Part shown: positions 5,263 through 10,606 of the stretch, piece after piece
How the letters are laid out: each line of letters begins with the position of its first letter
Numbering within the stretch: the first letter of the stretch is position 1
Source of the DNA: Stramenopiles sp. TOSAG23-3
Taxonomy: Eukaryota; Sar
Assembly: GCA_900128585.1 (NCBI GenBank)
Contig: LT642802.1
Span: forward strand, 1 to 10,606
Direction of reading: 5' to 3'
DNA: 10,606 nt
The notes under the pieces: model-generated
What the model was told of the DNA's origin: nothing
Databases searched by the model: none
Seen by the model: the letters and a program-made list of their open reading frames with translations, nothing else
Translations under genes and position numbers: made by a program

Positions 5263-7720
5263 TTAATGCTTTTTCTTTATGGCCGCCAGGAACCTTCGGT
5301 GAATTCTCTAATGCAGTATCAATTAAACCAGCCACTTTAGCTGCAGTATTCAGCGATTGAGCAATAACCGATTTTGCAGTTTTTGAATACGTTGAGACCG
5401 CACTCTCAATTATAGCTTTACGGGTCATATCACTTGCGAATGGCAACGCATTGTATGGTGACGCCGATTTCGAAACATTTTTCGGAGGGGGTGTTTTGGA
5501 CTTTTGTTCGCTTTCTCCGTACAACACAGGCACCAACACGTCATTGTGAGAACGTTTCAATACATCATAAATGATTTTCATAACAGGGCTAGTTCTGAAA
5601 TATTGTCTTCTTTTTCTTGAAATCCCAAGGCTTGACTTCATCCGTCTTATATACGGTGTATTTTTCGCGGGTGTAGTCAAATTTAAGGCAGCAAGTTTTT
5701 TTTGCACTTTTGAAACTATTTCCGCTCGTCTGTTTGTATCTCGTTTTTTTCTTTTCTTTCTATTGTCCGTTTGTGTCTGAGCACTACACAATGTGGCTTG
5801 TTCTATTTGCACGCTCTCGCCTTCTTTCCCTGTTTTCGATTCTATCCCATTATCCTCTGGTGCGTTTACTAAACTGGTCATCTTCGCACTTCTTTGGGAA
5901 GATACAGGTGAGGCCGGTTCTATTTCCATCAAAGCGCTTTCATTAGACTCGGTTGTATTCACACTTGTTTGGGGTGATCCAGGGGAGACCGGTTCGATAT
6001 CCACCTGGGTTGAGGTAATTATTGTTTCATTAGAATAAGATTCTTTTTGAGAGTCCGCGGATAGAATTCTGCGGGCTTCTTGGAACAGAACCGTTCTAAC
6101 CCTAAAGCCTCTGACGAAAGCTTGAATTGTAGTCGCACAGTGAGACAAAACAATATCTAATTCCATTTGTGCAAGAAACAGACGATCAAGAAAGCCTCGG
6201 GCGACGGCATTTATTTGAGTTGCAGCAGCATTCATAACTGTCAAAACAGTGCTTTCCTCCATCATCTCTGTCGTGCCCCTCTCTGAATGATCGACTTTAT
6301 TGCGCTGTTGTGCAGAAGGAGAGGGAACATATATGATTTTTCTCTTTTTCACTTTTTTAGGAGAACTGATTTTTACTCGTATCCTTTTTGCTGGTTTTTC
6401 TACGCGTTTGAAAGTCAAAAATACTTTACGATAGTCATCCTTCTTTGCGTCCAAAATAAGTAATTGGGTGATTGATTCAAGCAACTGCAACCTTTGCTCT
6501 TTGAGGGCATTTTCATGTACTTCACTGATTGAATCTTTCTGGACAGTCAATTTTTCTTTTGTATCTTGGTCAAAAACGTTGTAAATTTCCTCTTGGCGTG
6601 CCAACCTTGAAAATTTTTTGAACAAGTTAGAAATTACGTTAAATTCTACAACTTCATTGTCACGGATCGTAATGTCTATGTTATGCATTGCCCCCCTCAT
6701 CCGTTTCATAGATTTATAATATAGACCAACAGGAAGTTGCAATATCCCTGTTGGGGTCTGTGTGAGCTTTAAATCGTCTGGTCGTTCTGCCTCTTCCAGT
6801 TCCAACGTGTCCTCATCGTTTGCAAGCGGTTTGGTGGATACTTTAGTTTCTATTTTACGTTTCGGAGACCTTGATACTTTCCTGTTTGTTTTGATATGAG
6901 GAAGAGTTTGATGCAATAAATCTATGTGCATTTTTCTTCGATCTCGTTTATCGTTTGTAAATGTGAGCAGCTTACATATTGATGAGACGCATTTGTTGTA
7001 GTCATAAGCATCGACTATTTCGGACGACAAATTTTCGAAGTCAATTATATTGTTTTTTGATACGAGTGCATTATGCTGCCCAATGGCAGTGTCCTCAGTC
7101 AGAGCACACTTTTCAATGAAGTCATTTGCATCATACAAAGACTTGTATATGCGATAGTATGGGTCAGTTATCTCAATTTTCAGTACACCACGGCGTACTT
7201 GCTCTATCTCGATGGAGTAACTCGAGCCCCGGATCCGTTTTGTAAATTGATATTTTTGTTTCATCCGCAATTTAAACCGGCAATTCAGGTCTGGCATGGT
7301 ATCGTTTTTGTTGCCGTTTCGCGGAGGTTGCGGCTCTGCGTGTATTTCCTGTTCATCTTCTGGTACTAGGGATGATGGCTTTACAAACCACATTATCGAA
7401 GGATCCTCGATCATTTTAATTTTATAACGTGCATGCAAGGTGTTCCATGTCAACACGATGCACATTTCTCCATTGCATTCTTTTTGCACACCTAAAGAGG
7501 TAAGTTTGCACAGTGTACCGGGCTGCAATATCCTTTCACCAGCTATAACATCAAACGATTCGCGTTTTACCAGATGGACAATAGACGGGGTCTCCAACAT
7601 TCGAATGAGGTATCGCCCATGCCGTTCTCGATATGCCACGATTCTTGCAGTTTGACCATTTTTGGAAGGATCACTTTGTATGTTTCTTAAAACAATCACG
7701 CTGCCTGTTTGCACTTCCAT
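5210..7720 (-). CDS. IQ-motif protein with tandem SH3/KOW-like modules and a duplicated KR-x-RG domain
   Basis: The start is ATG at 7718-7720; an in-frame stop at 7751-7753 excludes anything further upstream, and the intervening codons contain no ATG. Residues 6-58 and 68-119 are two copies of a small beta-rich module with NG (21-22, 83-84), GRYLIRM / ARYKIKM and PSIVHLVK / PSIMWFVK, like SH3- or KOW-like barrels. A second duplicated domain starts at KRIRG (161-165) and KRMRG (339-343), each followed by alternating hydrophobic strands. Two IQ motifs follow: INAVARGFLDR (503-513, Asn replacing Gln) and IQAFVRGFRVR (532-542, canonical), so calmodulin or centrin binding is likely. Then come a Ser/Pro-rich linker with a short duplication and a Lys/Arg-rich region. 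The frame ends at 5210-5212 with a non-conserved hydrophobic tail (HLAWIFLFSSCRK), while STPGR coding runs in another frame over the same bases. I think the real protein continues into 4345-5262, giving 1124 residues with a one-base correction or 1087 with the possible intron. No named orthologue is recognised. Confidence 0.8.
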   Translation of the reverse strand: MEVQTGSVIVLRNIQSDPSKNGQTARIVAYRERHGRYLIRMLETPSIVHLVKRESFDVIAGERILQPGTLCKLTSLGVQKECNGEMCIVLTWNTLHARYKIKMIEDPSIMWFVKPSSLVPEDEQEIHAEPQPPRNGNKNDTMPDLNCRFKLRMKQKYQFTKRIRGSSYSIEIEQVRRGVLKIEITDPYYRIYKSLYDANDFIEKCALTEDTAIGQHNALVSKNNIIDFENLSSEIVDAYDYNKCVSSICKLLTFTNDKRDRRKMHIDLLHQTLPHIKTNRKVSRSPKRKIETKVSTKPLANDEDTLELEEAERPDDLKLTQTPTGILQLPVGLYYKSMKRMRGAMHNIDITIRDNEVVEFNVISNLFKKFSRLARQEEIYNVFDQDTKEKLTVQKDSISEVHENALKEQRLQLLESITQLLILDAKKDDYRKVFLTFKRVEKPAKRIRVKISSPKKVKKRKIIYVPSPSAQQRNKVDHSERGTTEMMEESTVLTVMNAAATQINAVARGFLDRLFLAQMELDIVLSHCATTIQAFVRGFRVRTVLFQEARRILSADSQKESYSNETIITSTQVDIEPVSPGSPQTSVNTTESNESALMEIEPASPVSSQRSAKMTSLVNAPEDNGIESKTGKEGESVQIEQATLCSAQTQTDNRKKRKKRDTNRRAEIVSKVQKKLAALNLTTPAKNTPYIRRMKSSLGISRKRRQYFRTSPVMKIIYDVLKRSHNDVLVPVLYGESEQKSKTPPPKNVSKSASPYNALPFASDMTRKAIIESAVSTYSKTAKSVIAQSLNTAAKVAGLIDTALENSPKVPGGHKEKALKKIKHLAWIFLFSSCRK
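5213..5262 (-). other. Reading-frame break between IQ protein and STPGR repeats (A8 run beside it)
   Basis: The upstream frame stops at 5210-5212 and the downstream frame has a stop at 5263-5265, so a simple switch must fall here. On the coding strand an A8 homopolymer lies at 5257-5264; A7 would join ALKK directly to SNISPGFSF. Alternatively a GT-AG intron of 112 bases (donor GTTTAA at 5328, acceptor TTTTCTCGTCATGTAG ending at 5217) restores the same frame with matching phase, though its donor is weak. The sequence alone does not decide. Confidence 0.7.
5888..5998 (-). repeat. Short duplicated Ser/Pro motif in the IQ protein
   Basis: IEPVSPGSPQTS (5998-5963) and IEPASPVSSQRS (5923-5888) lie 75 bases apart. 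The 36-base coding units match at 29 positions, so the copying is fairly recent. The SP and SPxS pairs could be proline-directed phosphorylation sites (inference). Confidence 0.7.
6095..6214 (-). other. Pair of IQ motifs (calmodulin/centrin-binding)
   Basis: The first motif, encoded at 6214-6182, is INAVARGFLDR, with Asn where the consensus has Gln. The second, at 6127-6095, is IQAFVRGFRVR, a full match to I-Q-x-x-x-R-G-x-x-x-R. They start 29 residues apart, slightly more than the usual 23-26 residue spacing of tandem IQ helices. Confidence 0.85.
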
Positions 7721-8223
7721 TTTCCCTTCTTCCCGTGAGTCCGGCACATTTTAAAAAGGGAAGATTGGTTTCCTTCGCCATAAAATTGGTAAACAACACA
7801 TAAACTTACTCATTAATTCGTTGCTCGCATTAACCAGAGAAGAAAATGATTATATCGCGCTCGTTCATTCATTCTTCTGCGTGATATCAGGCGAGTGCAA
7901 AATAATTGTTAACATTACTTAAATACAAGTGAACACCATTATTAAAAGTCGTTGATAGTCGTTGTAGTTAAAAAGAGGGAGCAGCGTCGTTTTCGATTTT
8001 TTTTGTTATGAGCCTTCACAAACAACATCATATACGAGGCCTCATCATTGATAATTCTATCAGGAACACAATGCTACTTCTATGATGAAAGAAGGAAGGA
8101 CGAAATATGCGAACACTTACAAAAAAACACCTTTTTAATAAATTTTTTACAAAAACATTATTACTCATTTACGAATACTAGTTATGGCCTTGAGTTTACG
8201 GGTAAGATCTAAAATTCTTAACA
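7721..8223. other. Intergenic region upstream of the IQ-motif gene
   Basis: These 503 bases separate the docking-complex gene (3' end) from the IQ-motif gene (5' end), both on the minus strand. I see no gene. Notable items are a short direct repeat AGTCGTTG (7947-7954 and 7957-7964) and a minus-strand TCATTTTCTTCTC (about 7837-7849), some 120 bases upstream of the ATG, which resembles the pyrimidine-rich initiator described for oomycetes. The match is short and could be chance. Confidence 0.5.
8134..8139 (-). terminator. Candidate poly(A) signal of the docking-complex gene
   Basis: TTTAAT on the plus strand is ATTAAA on the coding strand, 85 bases beyond the TAA at 8224-8226. This is a common poly(A) signal variant in a suitable position, but a single hexamer in A/T-rich DNA is weak evidence. 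Confidence 0.3.
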
Positions 8224-10605
8224 TTATTGGGTCTTGGCTAACCGCTCCACTTCCTTCTTTTTCAGCTTAATTGCTTCTTTTTCTCTAGATTTTAACTCGC
8301 CTCGGACTTTCTCATGCACCTTCATTTCATCCTCGTCGTAAATTGCGATTTCTTCAAGAGCAGCTTGCAGCCCTTCCTCTTCTGCGTTAAGGAGAGATTG
8401 GCGACTTGGAACACGGATTTCATAACGTAATCCGCCCTGGCTGGAATTGCTTCCTCCAGACCTTGATTTTCGTTCTCTCAGTTTGGGGGTATAGTTTGGA
8501 TCATCAACATAGTCTTTCAGGGCATTGTCCTTTGGGAGCGTTTTCAGCATGCTCATTAAGGAATGCTCAATTTCTGATAGCCGACGATCAATCTCTTTTC
8601 CAACCAGTTTTGGGTCAAGAGTCACATAATCGTGTTTGTTTTTATTTATGTCTTTCTTAATGACAAACGGCTTGCTTCTGTTTTTTATCCCCAACATAGT
8701 TGCAAGATGCAGCGTTCCGCTCTGCACATCTTTTAAAAGTTGTTGTGCATTGTTCCAACGAACTTTCTCTAGATGCAGTTTTGACTCGGACACAAACGTC
8801 TGATCATCAACTTCGCGTATATGGCGACTACTAATAAAATTGTTAGCACTCTGAAGAGATTGAAGGGTGTGAGATAAATCATAGCTCTTTTTGTCCATTG
8901 CTCGAATTTTCTCTTCGTACTTGCGGCGCTGGTCCTCCAAAGAGGCGTAAACTTGGTCTTTATTTATGAACTTTATAAAGACCATATTGGGGTCTGATAT
9001 TCCAGTTGCACTCTTTATTTTTGCAAAAGCAGATTCGTATTCAGCTTCATCAACCTTCGTTTCTTGCAGCTTAGTCTTTATTGCGTTCTTTGTAAGCATG
9101 GTCAGCACGTTTTTCGCGGCAAGTTTCGACTGGTTGTCCATATCGTCGTGTACAATCGTGTTACGTGTCAACTCCCGGCGTTTTTCTCGCGAAATCTCTT
9201 TCTCTTGTTCCCGTTGCATTCTTTTTCTAATTTTTTTCAAGCGTTGAACAGCCTCGGCCATCATTTCATCGGCCTTTTTTGATTCTTTGATTAAAGCAGG
9301 TTTTTCTACGTTCAGCAAATGGTTATATTCGTATTTTGCTGCCGTTTGCCTGGCTACCAAATAATCCGAACGCGAGTCACTGACTTTAAGCCTGCGCTCG
9401 ATCTTTTGTAAGTGGACTTCGTCACGAGCAGGGTGTTTGCCGCACACGTTCATGACCTTACCATAAAATTTTCCGAGGCGATCGCCATCTCTGAGGGCTT
9501 TGTTAAGTGTTTTTATTCGCTTTTTCAATACGTCGATCATTGCTTCCCCGGCAACAATGCACTCCTGGGTGTAGTCATCCATAAAATTACGGGTCCCAAC
9601 TTGTTTTTCTAATTTGAACAATGCTTTAATTTTCTCGTCTTTTTCATACATCAGGTTATCCAACTCATCCCGCAACCTATGGATCATCTGATTGAGTCCA
9701 GCTATGTTTGCGTCCCTTTCTGTTGCAGGGTAATTCTGTGTATGCGCTGCCATGTGCTTCACAGTGCCGGGGTCAAACTCGTGGGAGGGTGGCAATATCT
9801 TTATCAAAGAGGAGGAGGCGTTTTCGGCATGATCTTTTGACACCACACCAGTGCTAAACAACAGCATTCGACGTTCTGGGTCTTCCCGTTCCATTTTTTC
9901 AATGGTAGGAAATCTAGTTCCTGTTTTCAACGTTCTAGTTGATGGTGAAGAAAATGGGATGTCTCTTAGTGCCTCTTCCCTTGTCGGCCTTTGCTTACCC
10001 TTTACGCGTTTCATAGCGGTCTTGTACGCATCTTCGTGACTGGACCGATTCCCTTTCCTTCGCTGCTCATCACGAGCACGCAATATCGCCGGGCTAGTGA
10101 CAGCATTTTCTAACAACATGCGCTCTGCGTTGAGTTGTGACTTGAGCTGAAGAGGTGTCGTCTGTATCTTCGGCTCCCCTTTCGGGTCTATTTTTTTCAC
10201 TTCCCAAAACGATTTTTTCTTGTAAGGGGTCAACGATTCTTCGATTTTTGACCTTGCAGGAACAACACTGTCCGCGCCTGCAAGAGCAAGCCATGGAAAC
10301 ATTATCCATACCCAACGGCGGTACAGTTTAAAGTCTAGCTCCTCCCTGGTCGAGGGTGTTTCGATATCTCTAGTTGGAGTCTTGCTGCCAAGCTTTGAAA
10401 CTGGTGACAAGCCAGTTTCACCCAACATGGGAGTGGACCCTCCGAGTGTGGAAATACCAGAGTCTAAACGTCTGAGTTTCTTTGCTGAAAAACTGCGCTT
10501 CTTCTTTTTCTTAGATTCGTTGGCTGGCGGAGGACGCCCCAACCCTTTCTCTTTAGGGGCGCCTGAAGGGCGCTTAACTATGCCACGCAAATGCTCCGGC
10601 CACAT
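8224..10605 (-). CDS. Outer dynein arm docking complex family coiled-coil protein (ODAD1/ODAD3 type)
   Basis: From an ATG at 10603-10605, one base from the window edge, the frame runs 793 residues to TAA at 8224-8226. The true start could be further upstream. Residues 1-290 are basic and disordered (KKKKKRS near 34-40). Coiled-coil stretches follow at about 300-345, 355-420, 440-490 and 545-600, with a last charged helix at about 750-793. The telling segment is IKSATGISDPNMVFIKFI (about 530-547), followed by KDQVYASLEDQRRKYEEKI. It fits the family signature I-x-x-A-T-G-v-s-D-x-x-x-v-x-x-x-F-x-x-Q-x-x-x-x-x-L of the docking-complex proteins (Chlamydomonas DC2/ODA1 and ODA10; animal CCDC114/ODAD1, CCDC63, CCDC151/ODAD3). 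These proteins anchor outer dynein arms to axonemal doublet microtubules. The length exceeds the usual 550-700 residues because of the N-terminal extension. Which paralogue it is cannot be settled by eye. Confidence 0.75.
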   Translation of the reverse strand: MWPEHLRGIVKRPSGAPKEKGLGRPPPANESKKKKKRSFSAKKLRRLDSGISTLGGSTPMLGETGLSPVSKLGSKTPTRDIETPSTREELDFKLYRRWVWIMFPWLALAGADSVVPARSKIEESLTPYKKKSFWEVKKIDPKGEPKIQTTPLQLKSQLNAERMLLENAVTSPAILRARDEQRRKGNRSSHEDAYKTAMKRVKGKQRPTREEALRDIPFSSPSTRTLKTGTRFPTIEKMEREDPERRMLLFSTGVVSKDHAENASSSLIKILPPSHEFDPGTVKHMAAHTQNYPATERDANIAGLNQMIHRLRDELDNLMYEKDEKIKALFKLEKQVGTRNFMDDYTQECIVAGEAMIDVLKKRIKTLNKALRDGDRLGKFYGKVMNVCGKHPARDEVHLQKIERRLKVSDSRSDYLVARQTAAKYEYNHLLNVEKPALIKESKKADEMMAEAVQRLKKIRKRMQREQEKEISREKRRELTRNTIVHDDMDNQSKLAAKNVLTMLTKNAIKTKLQETKVDEAEYESAFAKIKSATGISDPNMVFIKFINKDQVYASLEDQRRKYEEKIRAMDKKSYDLSHTLQSLQSANNFISSRHIREVDDQTFVSESKLHLEKVRWNNAQQLLKDVQSGTLHLATMLGIKNRSKPFVIKKDINKNKHDYVTLDPKLVGKEIDRRLSEIEHSLMSMLKTLPKDNALKDYVDDPNYTPKLRERKSRSGGSNSSQGGLRYEIRVPSRQSLLNAEEEGLQAALEEIAIYDEDEMKVHEKVRGELKSREKEAIKLKKKEVERLAKTQ

Positions 10606-10606
10606 T

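Noticed and set aside
7837-7849. Oomycete-type initiator (TCATTTTCTTCTC on the minus strand) as proof of lineage
   Set aside because: It is a single short pyrimidine-rich match, and I found no comparable motif upstream of the UEV-like gene, so it cannot support a taxonomic claim.
7947-7964. Direct repeat AGTCGTTG as a possible target-site duplication
   Set aside because: The copies are only two bases apart with nothing inserted between them; it is a simple local repeat.

Overview
The window is nuclear DNA from a flagellated unicellular eukaryote with a compact, intron-poor genome. The evidence is long uninterrupted reading frames, intergenic gaps of about 330 to 500 bases, A/T-rich 3' flanks with AATAAA/ATTAAA-type hexamers, no ribosome-binding sites, and genes that look like axoneme or basal-body components: an outer-dynein-arm docking family coiled coil, an STPGR/SHIPPO-type repeat protein and an IQ-motif protein. 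A zoosporic stramenopile (oomycete-like) would fit, but nothing in the sequence fixes the lineage. I see no viral, transposon, CRISPR, rRNA or tRNA signal.

Layout. Positions 1-597 (+) hold the 3' part of a histone-fold gene related to CHRAC15/Dpb3/POLE4 or NF-YC. It converges on a minus-strand block that fills the rest of the window. Positions 924-3850 (-) hold what looks like one gene for a very long ubiquitin E2-variant (UEV-like) protein. Its UBC domain is split between two frames, with the switch between 2279 and 2327. Positions 4345-7720 (-) hold an N-terminal pair of small SH3/KOW-like modules, a duplicated KR-x-RG domain, two IQ motifs, a basic low-complexity region and then STPGR repeats. 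Here too the STPGR part is in a different frame, with the switch between 5213 and 5262, where there is an A8 run on the coding strand. Positions 8224-10605 (-) hold a 793-residue coiled-coil protein with the signature of the outer dynein arm docking complex family (ODAD1/ODAD3 type).

The two frame breaks are the main puzzle. In both, protein similarity continues across the break and the downstream frame has no usable start codon. Each could be mended by one base in or beside a homopolymer run. The UBC break cannot be explained by a GT-AG intron that keeps the conserved residues. The STPGR break could be explained by a possible 112-base intron. So the region holds either two sequencing or assembly errors, two real frameshifts, or one frameshift and one intron.

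Three of the minus-strand products (docking coiled coil, IQ protein, STPGR protein) point to flagellar or microtubule structure. They share one orientation, but gaps and separate 3' signals suggest separate transcription units. The role of the UEV-like protein is not evident from sequence.
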